From the NCBI GenBank assembly GCA_028622995.1, contig JAJQJQ010000007.1, positions 7,378,001 to 7,442,000 on the forward strand: a DNA stretch of 64,000 nt. Direction: 5' to 3'. The translations under genes and the position numbers were made by a program. This stretch comes from Panagrolaimus kolymaensis. Taxonomy: Eukaryota > Nematoda > Chromadorea > Rhabditida > Panagrolaimidae. The notes under the pieces were generated by a model. That model saw only the letters and a list, made by a program, of their open reading frames with translations, was not told where the DNA came from and did not search any database. This document shows, piece by piece, positions 12,827 to 25,761 of this stretch (position 1 is its first letter; each line of letters begins with the position of its first letter).

Positions 12827-13465
12827 TCCTCTAAACACATAAAAATTTTAGGGTGGTTCCCTTCCTATTAAAGTGGTTAGTAACTATCTCAAAAGTAATA
12901 ATATATCATTATTTAATGCTATTTATCATAATATCTTCGCTTTTTAACAATTAATTTGCATAATATGTGAATTTTCGCGAAAATAACTGTTTTTTGACTA
13001 AAACTTTTTTTCCATTCAATGGTTTAACTATGAAACTAGGAGGTGCAGAACTTCAGAATATGACAAATTTGATTTTCCTTTTTATATTTTAACTAAAGTT
13101 ATTGGGCTTAGAGAAAAGTTGGCCCCGTTTGCATTATTAAGGTACCATTTTTTTTTTTCAAAAATCGATGAAAAAATTTTGCAACATGCATTTTCCCTTC
13201 CTTTGTCGCATTTGCTCAGTGGTGGAAGGCGCTTGCCTTTGAAAAAGATGAAAGTTCGAAACCGCGGAGTTGTAAATATTTATTTTGAATATCTTTAACT
13301 ATAAAATGGAGGGGAATATTATATAAATAATTTATGCTAATTTTTCAACTTAAAAAAACGCATAATTATAGAAAAATAGCATATTTTTAATGTTTTTGAC
13401 TCAAACAATTATTTATCATTGAGGAATTATTTTTAAAAGGTATTTAAATAATTTTTTGCAGATTT
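12827..13465 (+). repeat. Array unit 11, truncated (head A, no tail)
   Basis: Head and tRNA-like segment are present. The match to other units ends at about 13465, where an unrelated segment begins. No hairpin of the usual sequence and no CTGG end follow before the next head at 14815. Confidence 0.75.
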
Positions 13466-14814
13466 AGTCCGCAACTCTTTTTTTAAGTACAAAATAAAAA
13501 ATGATGGGCTTTATTGATTTTTTTTTCTTTTCGTCGATGTACATAATAATCACAAAAAAGTTCAAAACAGCGCGAAAGAAAAAGAAGAAAAAATGTGGTT
13601 AAATTTTTTTCAGAACCCAATTTAAAATAATAATTAAAAAATCGTAAAAAATCAAGAAACGGCATATGTTTTAAAGTTTTTATTTTTAAGGCAATTGTTT
13701 ACCAAATTGGTTTTTACATAGTTTTGAATGTTCAATGAGCGGCATGCATGTATTGCGGCGACAAAAAAAGAAAAGAAAAAATACAGATAGATTTTTTAAG
13801 GTTTTTTGTTTGAATTTTCCACAAATTATACGTTTTTTAACCAAGCTTTCTTCTTACAAGTGTCAAAATATTTTTATTTCTTAAAAGTTTTAATGAAACA
13901 GCATGTTATCAAACAAGTATTCCTTTATTTTTATTCATGTTGTCTGTAGCACTTCTGTGGAATTGCAAATTATTTTTATTTGTCCTTCATACTTTTTGTA
14001 ATCTTTTAAATAAAATTCGATCCTTGAATTGCTATCGTTTTTTTATATCAAATTTAAAAATATTAATGGCCATTTAGTTAATTAAACCCAAAAAATTATG
14101 ATTTTCAAATGATATCTTTCTCAAAAATTTGATTATAAAATTTAAAAAATATATGTATCAACAATTCAAAAAGGAAAAAACCCAAACAATTTTTTTTACT
14201 TTCTCTTTTAAAGGGAGTGTCTCAGGCGATGGCAGGAATTCCTTACGACGGCTCCCTTTGTTTTTGCTTACGAAACATTTCGAAATGCTTTTCGTGGAAG
14301 GAAATTTTTTTACAAATAGCTACAAAAAGCTTCAAAGTTTTTGTAGCACTTTGGAAGGCTTTGAGACAGTGAAAAAACTTTCGGGCTAGGAACACCCGTC
14401 GTAAGGAATCCTGCCATCGCCTGAGACACTCCCTTTAATGAAAAATAAATTTTTCATTGGAAAAAATTGCGCTGCTTTTTTATCGATTGATTTTTTCCTT
14501 TTAGTTTCAACGCCAAAACAATCACTTTTTTTTTTGCGCAACCATAAATAAATACACACACATAAGCCTTTTTTTAAGCACAAATGTTTTGACAAAAAAT
14601 TCAAGGTGCGCATAGCGCTCTTTTTTTTGTGCCTTTGCTTTCATTTTTTAGTGACAGAAAAAAATTACTTTTAAATGCAAAAAACATATTGAATAGGTGT
14701 GCTGGAAGATATCGCTAATTTTTTTTTCTCTTTGAAAAATACGCATTTGTTTCAAACAAAGAAGAAAAGTCATAAACAAAAGCAAAAAAAAAGAAGAACG
14801 CATCTGAATTTTAT
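13466..14814 (+). other. Non-array segment between units 11 and 12
   Basis: AT-rich sequence without a convincing gene. It holds the inverted-repeat element at 14212-14434. Near its right end, about 14603-14620, it has GGTGCGCATAGCGCTC plus a T run, a decayed relative of the array hairpin. Parts such as TTTTTTGCGCAACCATAAATA near 14530 resemble 17607-17630 and the leader of the Helitron near 26490. I infer it may be the remnant interior of a longer Helitron. Confidence 0.4.
14212..14434. mobile_element. Inverted-repeat element with TTAA target duplication
   Basis: The ends are inverted copies of about 40 bp beginning AGGGAGTGTCTCAGGCGATG, with a single-base difference. TTAA flanks both sides (14208-14211 and 14435-14438). 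TTAA duplication is typical of piggyBac-like elements, so this may be a 223-bp non-autonomous member. It encodes no transposase. Confidence 0.7.
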
Positions 14815-16283
14815 TCCTCTAAACACAGAAAAATTTATGGGAGGTTCCCATCCTATTAAAGTGGTTAGTAACTATTTCAAAACTAATTATATATCATTAT
14901 TTAATGCTATTTATCATAATATCTTGGCTTTTTAACGATTAATTAGCATAATTTAAAGTTTTTCGCGAAAATCACAGTTTTTTGACTAAAACTTTTTTTC
15001 CATTCAATGGTTTAACTATGAAACTAGGAGGTGCAGAACTTCAGAATATGACAAATTTGATTTTCCTTTTTATATTTTAACTAAAGTTATTGGGCTTAGA
15101 GAAAAGTTGGCCCCGTTTGCATTATTAAGGTACCATTTTTTTTTTTCAAAAATCGATGAAAAAATTTTGCAACATGCATTTTCCCTTCCTTTGTCGCACT
15201 TGCTCAGTGGTGGAAGGCGGTGTATTGAAAGGTTGATGGAAGTTCGAAACCGCGGAGATGTAAATAATTTTTTTGAATATCTTTTACTATAAAATGGAGG
15301 GAAATATTATTAAAATAATTTATGCTAATTTTATAACATAATTAGAATAATAAAAAAGCGATATTTATCGAAAAATTAGCATATTTTTAATGTTTTTGAC
15401 CAAATTTGGGGTAATGTATCTTTGGTTGATCGATCTTTTGGTGGATTTTCGATGGTTTTTGTGTTTATGGATTTTGGGTTTATGGATCTGTGAGTGGATT
15501 TTTATGGATTTTTACCGTTCTTTGAGTGGATTTAGAAAAATTCTTGGATTGATTTTGAATGATCCACGGGTTGATTTTTATGGATCTTCGGGTGGGTTAT
15601 GATAGATCCTTCCGCGGAATTTGAATGATCCTTGGGTGAATTTCCATGGATCTTTCAACTGTTTTCGGTGGATTTTCGTGGATATTTTGGTGGATATTAG
15701 GAGAGCTTCGGGTGGATATTTGACTAAGGTAGATCGAACTTTTGGTTGATCGATCTTAGGGTGGATGTATCTTTAGGTGGATTTTTATGGATCTCTTTAC
15801 TGTTTTGGGTGGATTTCTCGGTATCTTTGGGTTGATGGATCTTTGGGTTGATGGATCTTTGGGTTGATGGATCTTTGGGTTGATGGATCTTTGGGTGGAT
15901 TTCTCGGTATCCTTGGGTTGATAGATCCTTGGGTTGATAGATCTTTGGGTTGATGGATCTTTGGGTTGATGGATCTTTGGGTGGATTTCTCGGTATCCTT
16001 GGGTTGATAGATCTTTGGGTTGATGGATCCTTGGGTTGATAGATCTTTGGGTTGATGGATCTTTGGGTTGATAGATCTTTGGGTTGATGGATCTTTGGGT
16101 TTATGGATCTTTGGGTTGATGGATCTTTGGGTGGATGGATGATAACTTCCACTTCAAGGGGCGCGAAGCGCCCCTTTTTTCATTCTCCTTACTACATATT
16201 TGGTATCAAAATGAAGAGCTCATTCTTATCTATTTTAATTTATATTTTTTTTTTAAAAACATATGTGGATCCCGTGTCACTGG
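14815..16283 (+). repeat. Array unit 12 (head A, tail 1)
   Basis: The first base of the head follows foreign sequence (...GAATTTTAT), which fixes the left boundary of head-A units independently of neighbours. Degenerate 16-bp repeats at 15834-16137, hairpin at 16158-16174, CTGG at 16280-16283. The body changes abruptly at about 15404. Confidence 0.85.
15834..16137 (+). repeat. Mixed 16-bp minisatellite
   Basis: Copies of GGATCTTTGGGTTGAT with GGATCCTT and AGATCTTT variants, interrupted by repeated blocks of GTGGATTTCTCGGTATC. The blocks recur as a larger unit, showing that repeats were duplicated in groups as well as singly. Confidence 0.8.
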
Positions 16284-17149
16284 TTCCTCTAAACACAGAA
16301 AAATTTATGGGAGGTTCCCATCCTATTAAAGTGGTTAGTAACTATTTCAAAACTAATTATATATCATTATTTAATGCTATTTATCATAATATCTTGGCTT
16401 TTAAACAATTAATTAGCATAATATCATGTTTTTCATGAAAATCACAGTTTTTTGACTAAAACTTTTTCCCCCATCAATCAAGTAACTATGAAAAACGGAG
16501 ACCCAAAATGACAGATATTGACGAATTTGATTTTCCTTATGATTTTTATACATATTCATATTCATCATGTAGTTTCATCCACGCATGTTCAATTATTGAG
16601 TACCATTTTTTTTTTTCAAAATCGATGAAAAAAATTTTGCAACCTGCATTTTTCCTTCCTTTGTGAGTTTTGCTCAGTGGGCGAAGGCGCTTGACCTTGA
16701 AAAGGATGGAAGTTCGAAACCCAGGAGATGTAAATAATTATTTTGATAATCTTTTACTATAAAATGGAGTGGAATATTATTAAAATTATTATGCTAATTT
16801 TTTGAACTAATTAGAATAGTAAAAAAGCGGTAATTATTGAAAAGTTATCCTATTTTTAATGTTTCTGACCCAAAACAATTATAAATTATTGGGAAATTAT
16901 TTTTAAAATGGTATTAAATTTTTTTTGCATATTTAGTTATGCAAATTAAATTGAAAAATTTACATAAGTGTACATTATGTTGGATCTTTGGTAGATCTTA
17001 ATGGATCTTTGGTTGGATTATAAAGGATCCTTGGGTCGATTATGATTGATCCTAGGGTGGATTACTATGGATCCTTGAGTGAATTTTTAATGATCCAGGG
17101 GTGGATGATGGTTGATCTTTTGGTGGATTTTCATGGAGCTTTTAAAAAT

Positions 17150-18250
17150 TAAAGGGCGCGTAGAAGCAAAAAAAATAATCTTTTTTTTAAAACCATAAAT
17201 GACAAAACTTGGATTTTCTTTTAACGTTTGTTCAGCCATATTTCCAATTATAGGTTTTCTTCCATTAATGGAACTAAAAGTAATAAATTACAAATTTCTC
17301 CTTTTTTTAATGAGTGCTTTTTCAATCTTTTTGTTTTATATATTTTTTAGGTATTTATAAGCTTTTTTTAATAAAAATAATTAAAAAATTAATCAAAAAT
17401 TATTATTCAAATATTCAAATAAAAAGCAGACATCAGACTTTTTTCATCTTTTTTAGAACAAAATGAATATACTTTGAAAAATTAGCGCTGCTTTTATTGA
17501 TCGAATTTTTTTTATAAAACATTTTAAAGAAGAAACAAATTTTTTTGAAAAAACAGATGATGTTTTTTTTATCGCTTTTTTTTCTTTCTTTAGTTTATTT
17601 GCCATTGATCCTTTTTTGCGCACCACAATAAAAAGAACATACATGGGCACGATAGGATGACAACATTCAAAATTTTGAGCTACATAATTAGGAGCAAAGG
17701 TTCTCCCCTGTTGTTTTTTTCAATAAAAAATTTCCTAAATTTTCAGAAGTACCACATCGAATTTTTTTTTCTATTAGATTTTTCCAATTTTGCGCTACAT
17801 AACCCAAAATCGTTGCGCTACATGCTACATAGCGGAGGACAATCCTCCAAAATCCTCCGACTTGCCCATCAGGGTTGCACGAAACTGAAAAAATTTCGCT
17901 TTCGCGAAAGACGAAATTGATGAAATTTAATTTCGTGGCTACGAAACGAAATGCGAAAGTAAAAAACGCGCGAAATTTCGCGAAATTGCGAAACGAAACG
18001 AATTTTTTCGGAAATTTCAGTAATTTTGTATCTAATTTTTTCTACGAAATTTTTTAAAAAATTTCGCGAAACGAGAAACGAAACGAAATTGGAAAAACAC
18101 GCGAAATTTCGCGAAAGCGAAATACGAAACGAAATTTCGTGCAACCCTGTTGCCCATGTATGAATAAGAAGCACGCACACAAAAATTTAACAAGCAAAAA
18201 TCTTTTGACAGCGATTTAAGGATTGTAATTAGTCTTTGCTCCCATCCCTT
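17150..18250 (+). other. Non-array segment inside unit 13
   Basis: Starts at a decayed hairpin-like AAAGGGCGCGTAGAAGC (17149-17165). It contains sequence related to 13466-14814 (for example TTTTTTGCGCACCACAATAAA near 17606) and the element at 17870-18149. No intact ORF is convincing. It may be relic Helitron interior; that is inference from patchy similarity read by eye. Confidence 0.4.
17870..18149. mobile_element. hAT-like MITE with 8-bp target duplication
   Basis: Inverted ends CAGGGTTGCACGAAA and TTTCGTGCAACCCTG. Exact 8-bp direct repeat TTGCCCAT on both sides (17862-17869, 18150-18157). The interior is made of overlapping CGAAATTTCGCGAAA palindromes. CAGGG ends and 8-bp duplications are characteristic of hAT elements. 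No coding capacity. Confidence 0.85.
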
Positions 18251-18874
18251 TATAAATATTATAAAAGATCTTTGGGGGAATGGATCTTTGGGTAGTTGGA
18301 TCTTTGGGTGGATTATGAAAGAACCTTTAGTGGATTTTGAACGATCTTCAGGTAGATGATGGTTGATCTTTTAACTGTTTTGGGTGGGTTTCTCGGGATC
18401 CTTGGGTTGATCGATCTTTAGGTAGATGAATATAAATATGTTAAGATAGATTTCCATGGATTATTAAAAATTTTTGTTCGATTTTGAATTATCTTCGGGC
18501 GGATTTTTATGGATCCTAGGGTGGATTTTAATGGATCTTTTAATTGTTTTTGGTGTATTTTCATGGATATTTTGGTGGATATTAGAAGAGCTTCGGGTGG
18601 ATATTTGACTAAGAGTAGATTATAATGGGTCCACGGGTAGATGATCTTGGATCTTTTAGTTGATCGATTTTTTGGTTGATCGATTTTTTTGGTTGATCGA
18701 TCTATGGGTGAATGGATCATTGGGTGGATGGATCATAACCACCACTTTAAGGGGCGCGAAGTGCCCCTTTTTCCATTCTCTTTTTAAAATGCATGGTATT
18801 AAAATGAAGAGCTCTTTCTCTTCTTTTATTGTCTATGTGTCTATATTAATCAACGTGGATCCTGTGTCACTAGT

Positions 18875-20118
18875 TCCTCTAAACACAGAAAAATTTATGG
18901 GAGGTTCCCACAGTGTTAAAGTGGTTAGTAACTAACTAAGTAATGATTATATATCCATTATTATAGCTAATAATCATAATATCTTGGCTTTTTAACAATT
19001 AATTAGCATAATTTAAAGTTTTTCGCGATTTTAATGGTTTTTTAACTAAAACTTTTTTTCCTATCAGTCAATCAACTATCAAAAACGGAGACCCAAAATT
19101 GCATATATTGACGAATTTGATTTTCCTTATGATTTTTATACATATTCATATTCATCATGTAGTTTCATCCACGCATGTTCAATTATTGAGTACCATTTTT
19201 TTTTTCAAAAAAATTTTGAAATTTTTTTGCAACATGCATTTTCCCTTCCTTTGTGTGATTTGCTCAGTGGTCGAAGGCGCTTGACTATGAGAAGGATGGA
19301 AGTTCGAAACCCAGGAGATGTAAATAATTATTTTGATTATCTTTAACTATAAAATAAACGGGAATATTATTAAAATTATTATGCTAATTTTTAGAACTAA
19401 TTAGAATAGTAAAAAAGCGTTAATTATTGAAAAGGTAGCCTATTTTTAATGTTTCTGATCCAAAACAATTATAAATTATTGGGGAATTATTTTTAAAATG
19501 GTATAAAATTTTTTTTGCATATTTAGTTATGCAAATTAAATTGAAAAATTTACATAAGTGTACATTATGTTGGATCTTTGGTAGATCGTAATGGATCTTT
19601 GGTTGGATTATAAAGGATCCTAGGGTGGATTTTTGAAGAAGTTTGGGTGGATTATGACGAATAATTGGGAGGATTTTTAATGATCCTTGGGTTGATTTCC
19701 CTGGATCCTTGGACGGATGGATCTTTGGGTGGATTTTTATTGTTTCTTTGGGTGGAATTTTAATGGATCTTTGAGTGGATTATAATGATCTACGGTTGGA
19801 TGATGGTTGATCTTTTGGTGGATTTTCATGGATCTTCGGGTGGATTTCAATGGATCTTTGGGAGGATTTTAATGGATCTTTTAACTGTTTTGGTTGTATT
19901 TCCCGGGATCCTTGGGTGGATGGATCTTTGGGTGAATGGATCCTTGGGGATCTTCTGGTGGATTCTAAATATCATGAACTCCTTCACCACTTCAAGGGGC
20001 GCGTAGCGCCCTTTTTTTCATTCTCCTTTTGGAATGTTTCGTATCAAAATGAAGAGCTCTATCTCCTCTATTATAATATTTTTAAATCTTTATATATATG
20101 TGTATCCTGTGCCACTGG
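18875..20118 (+). repeat. Array unit 14 (head A, tail 1), duplicate of unit 6
   Basis: Same length as unit 6 (1244 bp) and near-identical from about 19080 to 20150, 12465 bp away. Hairpin variant GGGGCGCGTAGCGCCC at 19996-20011, the same rare GTA loop as unit 6. CTGG at 20115-20118. Confidence 0.85.
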
Positions 20119-20119
20119 T

Positions 20120-22328
20120 TCCTCTAAACACAGAAAAATTAATGGGAGGTTCCCATCCTATTAAAGTGGTTAGTAACTATCTCAAAACTAATAATATATC
20201 ATTATTTAATGCTATTTATCATAATATCTTGGCTTTTTAACAATTAATTTGCATAATATGTGAATTTTCGCGAAAATCACAGTTTTTTGACTAAAACTTT
20301 TTTTCCATCCAATGGTTAAACTATGAATTTTTGTTACGACATATAACGAAGAATATGGAATATGATTTTCCTTTTAGTTTTATCAATAAAGCATCTGGGA
20401 ATTTCTAAAAACCCGTGGAAAGAATTATTTTAGCATCCATTTTTTTTTTTCAAAATCGATGAAATTTTTTTGCAACATGCATTTTCTCTTCCTTTGTCAA
20501 ATTTGCTCAGTGGTGGAAGGCGGTGGATTGATAGGTGGAAGAAAGTTCGAAACACAGGAGATGTAAATTATTTTTTTGAATTTCTTTAACTATAAAATGG
20601 AGGGGAATATTATAATTAATTATAAAAATAATTTTTGGGTATATTTGGTTAATAAATATATGGATAATTATGGAAAATTAGCATATTTTTTATATTTTTG
20701 ACCCCAAACAATTATAAAACAATGGAAATTATTTTTAAAAGGGTTTTAAATAAATTTTTGCATATTTAATTATTCAAATTTGGTTGAAAAATTTACATAA
20801 ATAATTGTTTTACTTACAAAATGGTGGATAAATTTGGATCTTCAAGTGAATTTGGTTAATATTAGAGGAGTTTAGGTAGAGAGCAGAGATGGTTTGTGTG
20901 GATTTTCTCTCATATTTTGGTGAATTTTTATGGATCTTTTGGTGGATTTTATCTTTGGGTGGATAATTAAGGGGGTAAAGATGGATTTCAACGGATCTTT
21001 AGATAGATTTTAGGGAAAAGTGGGATTATTTTAAAAGGATCTTTGCGTTGATTTCCATAGATCTTTCAACTGTTTTCGGTTAACTTTAATGGATCTATTT
21101 AATTATTTTCGGAGGATCTTAATGGATCTTTTAATTGTTTTTAGTGGATTTTCATGGATCTTTTGGTGGATATTAGAAGAGCTACGGGTGGATATTTGAC
21201 AAAGGTTGATCGATCTTTTGTTTTATTGATCTTTTGGGAAATGGATGTTTGGATGGATCTTTATATACCTTTTGGTGGATTATGATGGATCCTCGGGTGG
21301 ATTTTTTATGGATTTTTGGGTGGATTTTTATCGATCTTTGAGTGGATTTTAAAAGATTTTTGGATGGATTTCAATGGTTTGGGTGGACTTTAATAGATCT
21401 TTTTATTGTATTTGGTGGATTTTAATGGACTTTTGAAGAGCTTCAGGATCCACGGGTGGAGAATCTTGGATCTTTTGGTTGATCGATCTTTGGGGTAATG
21501 TATCTTTGGTTGATCGATCTTTGGGTGGATTTTCGATGGTTTTTGTGTTTATGGATTTTGGGTTTATGGATCTGTGAGTGGATTTTTATGGATTTTTACC
21601 GTTCTTTGAGTGGATTTAGAAAAATTCTTGGATTGATTTTGAATGATCCACGGGTTGATTTTTATGGATCTTCGGGTGGGTTATGATAGATCCTTCCGCG
21701 GAATTTGAATGATCCTTGGGTGAATTTCCATGGATCTTTCAACTGTTTTCGGTGGATTTTCGTGGATATTTTGGTGGATATTAGGAGAGCTTCGGGTGGA
21801 TATTTGACTAAGGTTGATCGATCTTTTGGTTGATCGATCTTAGGGTGGATGTATCTTTAGGTGGATTTTTATGGATCTCTTTACTGTTTTGGGTGTATTT
21901 CTCGGGATCCTTAAGTGGATGGATCTTTGGGTTGATGGATCTTTGGGTTGATGGATCTTTGGGTTGATGGATCTTTGGGTTGATGGATCTTTGGGTTGAT
22001 GGATCTTTGGGTTGATGGATCTTTGGGTTGATGGATCTTTGGGTTGATGGATCTTTGGGTTGATGGATCTTTGGGGTGATGGATCTTTGGGTTGATGGAT
22101 CTTTGGGTTGATGGATCTTTGGGTTGATGGATCTTTGGGTTGATGGATCTTTGGGTTGATGGATCTTTGGGTTGATGGATCTTTGGGTTGATGGAACAAA
22201 TTCGTCACTTCAAGGGGCGCGAAGCGCCCCTTTCATTCTTTTACTATACATGTTTGGTATCAAAATGAAGTGCTCAATTTCCTTTATCTATGTGCCTATA
22301 TTAATATACGTGGATCCCGTGTCACTGG
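20120..22328 (+). repeat. Array unit 15 (head A, tail 1), longest simple unit
   Basis: Extended GGATC-rich part, 17-copy minisatellite at 21921-22192, hairpin at 22214-22230 followed by only three T. CTGG at 22325-22328. Confidence 0.85.
21921..22192 (+). repeat. 16-bp minisatellite, 17 copies
   Basis: GGATCTTTGGGTTGAT repeated 17 times without length change. One copy reads GGGGTGAT. Ends 21 bases before the hairpin. Confidence 0.95.
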
Positions 22329-22329
22329 T

Positions 22330-23896
22330 TCCTCTAAACACAGAAAAATTTATGGGAGGTTCCCATCCTATTAAAGTGGTTAGTAACTATCTTAAAACTA
22401 ATTATATATCCATTATCTATGGTATTTATCATAATTTTCGGGCTTTTTAATATTCAAATATACTGAAAAGTGTTTTTTAACGATTTTTGCGGTATTTTGA
22501 CTAAAACTTTTTTTCCAACCAATCAAGTAACTATGAACTTTTGTAACGACATGTAAAAATATAAATGGAATCCGATTTTCCTTTTAGTTTTTTAATAAAA
22601 GCCTCTGGGTATTTCAAAATCTTCTGCACAAAATTATTTTAAGGTCCAATTTTTTTTTCTCAAAATCGATGAAAATTTTTTGCAACATGCATTTTCCCTT
22701 CCTTTGTCGCATTTGCTCAGTGGTGGAAGGCGGTGAACTTGCGAATGGAAGAAAGTTCGAAACACAGGAGATGAAAATTATTTTTTTGACTATGTTTATT
22801 TATCAAATGGAGGGGAATATTATAATTAATTATAAAAATAATTTTTGGGTATATTTGGTTACTAAATATATGGATAATTATGGAAAATTAGCATATTTTT
22901 TATATTTTTGACCCCAAACAATTATAAAACAATGGAAATTATTTTTAAAAGGGTTTTAAATAAATTTTTGCATATTTATTTATGCAAAATATCGAAAATT
23001 TTGCATAATTATTTTTGTTTTACTTATAAAATGGTGGATAAATTTGGATATTCAAGTGAATTAAGGTTGATATTAGAGGAGTTTAGGTGGATATTTGAGA
23101 AAGTTTGTGTGGATTATCTCTCATGTTTTGGTGAATTTTTAATGGATCTTTTAACTGTTTTTGGTCTATTTTTATGGATCTTTTGGTGGATAGATGATGA
23201 GCTTCGGGTGGATATTTTAATAAGATTAGATTATGATGGATCCACGGGTGGATGATCTTGGATCTTTTGGTTGATCGATTTTTGGGTGAATAATTAAGGA
23301 TGTTAGGATGGATTTCCATAGATCTTTAGATGGATTTTAGGGGAACGTGGCATAATTTTATATGGATCTTCGGGTGGATATTCGATGATGGTTGATCTTT
23401 TGGGTGGATTTCTGGGTATTCTTGGGTTGATGGATCTTTGGGTGGATGGATCTTTTGGTGGATTATGAAAGATCTTCGAGTGGATTCCATGGATCTTTTT
23501 TAACTGTTTAGGGTTGATTTTCATGGAGCTTTTAACTATATTGGGTGGAATTTTTAGGATCTTTGAGGATCTTTGGGTGGATATTGAAGAAGGTTTTGGC
23601 GGATTTAGAAGAATTTTTGGATGGATATTTAAATGGATCATTGGGTGGATTATTATGGATCTCATGGTGGATTTTGAATGATCTATGAGTGGATGGATCC
23701 TTGGGTGGATTTCCACGGATCTTTGGGTTGATGGATCTTTGGGTGGATGGATCATAGTCACCACTACAAGGAGCGCGAAGCGCCCCTTTTTTCATTCTCC
23801 TTTGTGTAAGTTTGGTATCAAAATGTTCGTCCCAACCTCCTCTATTAAAATTTATATCTTTTTTTATATACACATTTGTGGATCCTGTGCCACTGG
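22330..23896 (+). repeat. Array unit 16 (head A, tail 1)
   Basis: Hairpin variant GGAGCGCGAAGCGCCCC at 23770-23786. End CTGTGCCACTGG with CTGG at 23893-23896. The body at 22800-23200 matches units 21 and 24. Confidence 0.85.
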
Positions 23897-23897
23897 T

Positions 23898-24960
23898 TCC
23901 CCAGTACACATAAAAAAAGAGGGGTGCTTCCCTTCCCTCTTTTTTTAGCAAGCTTATTAAGTTATGTTTTCTAACCATATTAATAAGCATTAAAAATGAT
24001 TATTATTGTGCTTTTTATATACTAATTAGTTAATAACTCATTTTTCATGTTTTTTCACTGTATTTTGACTAAAACTTTTTTTCCAACTAATGCTTTAACT
24101 ATAAAATTTATGTACACATTATAACACATAATAACGAATAGGATTTTGCTTGCGATTTGTAAATAAGTAAGCTATAAATAGAGCATTTGGCATTCCCCAA
24201 TCAATTTTTTGATGTAAAAATTGTGTTCAAACTTTTGTTGAAATTTTTTTTTGCAACATGCATTTTTCCTTCCCTTGCATGTGTGACGCAATGGTGAAAG
24301 GCGGTGGATTTGCGAATGGAAAAAAGTTCGAATCTTTGGAGGTGATAAAATTTTTTTAATATTTTTAACTATAAAATTAATGGGAATATTATTAAAATAT
24401 TATTAAATAATTTTTGGGTACCTTAAATATTCATAATTATGGAGAAATTTGCATAAAATGTGGATTTTTATACTTTTTTGAATGCAAATAATTATGAATC
24501 ATCTGTGTATCGTTTTAAACGGAGAATTAATAATTTTTGGTATCTTTAATTATGCAAATTTAACATATAAATTTGCATAATTAATTAATTTTAAGTAAAG
24601 TGCTTTTACTTTTGGGTGAATCTAAGGGAATAAAGTTTAACGAAGTTACCCAAAGTTTTACAAAACCCGATAAAGCCATAAAGCTTATAAAAAAATTTAA
24701 GTGGATCAATTAAAAATGAGTGGTGAATCTTTTTGCATATGATGTTGGATCTCTCACCATTTAATGGATCTTTTGGTGGATTATCATGGATCCTTGGATC
24801 ATTAATAAGGAGAGCAGTATGACTTAGGCCATATCAAGGGGCGCGAAGCGCCCCTTTTTTTAAATTTTTCTTATGTCGTATTGGGTATTAAATTAAAGGA
24901 ATTATTTTTTTATTGTTATGGTATACCTATCTAATGTTAATTGACCCGTGGATCCACTGG
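23898..24960 (+). repeat. Array unit 17 (head B, tail 2)
   Basis: 1063 bp. From about 24110 to the end it is almost the same as units 19, 20, 22 and 23. Hairpin at 24838-24854, CTGG at 24957-24960. It lies directly left of the candidate autonomous Helitron. Confidence 0.85.
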
Positions 24961-25351
24961 TTCCCCAGTACACAAGAATTCCCATTACATAGAAATCCAA
25001 CGGGGTGCTTCCCTTACTGATCCAGTTGCACGAATAACATATAAATATGTTCTAGCACCATTATTAAAGGTTAAAAATCATTATTTCCCGGCTTTCAACC
25101 TAATGAGATGATAGTAGTCGATTTTTAACGGTTTTTTGACTAAAACTTTTTTTCCAACTAATGCTTTAACTATGAAATTTACTTACAACAAATTGCATAT
25201 ATTGACGAACAAGATTTTCCTTTTGAATTGTTAATAAGTAAGCTATAAATAGAGGAAATTTTCCATGAACAACTTTTTTGGAGTGTAAAAATTTTTTCAA
25301 AACTTTCGTTGAAATTTTTTTTGCAACATGCACTTTTCCTTCCTTTGTAAA

Positions 25352-25405
25352 AGTGGCTCAAGAGAGAAAGGCGCTCGACTTTGAGAAGGATGGAAGCTCG
25401 AATCC
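25352..25405 (+). other. tRNA-like segment with A- and B-box motifs (in Helitron head)
   Basis: AGTGGCTCAAGAG resembles a Pol III A box and AGCTCGAATCCT a B box, about 45 bases apart. The middle, GGCGCTCGACTTTGAGAAGG, resembles the anticodon-arm region of Leu or Ser tRNAs. It does not fold into a full cloverleaf by eye. Confidence 0.55.
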
Positions 25406-25720
25406 TTGGAGGTCATATAAAAAGTATGAATATGTTTAACTATAAAATGGAGGGGAATATTATTCAAATATTATTTAATAATTTTTGGAAATTATAAAAA
25501 GCATATTTATCCAAAAGTTTGCATAAAATGTGAATTTTATGCTTTTCTTGAGTTCATTTATTTTAAAATCTTTTGTTAATCGTTTTTAGATTGTTTTTAT
25601 ATATTGCTGCCATTTATTGTTCCATTTCTAAATTTTTAAAAACTCTAAAAGCTCTTTTTCCTTTTCTCACTAAAGTAAAAAAAAAAAAAGAAAACTATGG
25701 ATTGATTTTTTTTGGGCGCC

Positions 25721-25761
25721 AGCAACCGCCGCCGAAGGCGGCGGTTGCTGTCGCTATCTAA
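25721..25761 (+). other. 13-bp perfect hairpin with GAA loop followed by CTAA
   Basis: Arms AGCAACCGCCGCC and GGCGGCGGTTGCT enclose GAA. Eight bases later comes CTAA. Hairpin plus 8-12 bases plus CTRR is the Helitron 3'-end layout, but the next base is A rather than the usual T, so this is only a candidate relic end. Confidence 0.4.

Larger units (their letters stand above)
16285..18873 (+). repeat. Array unit 13 (head A, tail 1), interrupted
   Basis: Array sequence runs to about 17150 and resumes at about 18250. Hairpin at 18751-18767 has one T for C change. The 3' end is CTAG (18870-18873) instead of CTGG, which still fits CTRR. The body up to 17000 is close to unit 6. Confidence 0.8.
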
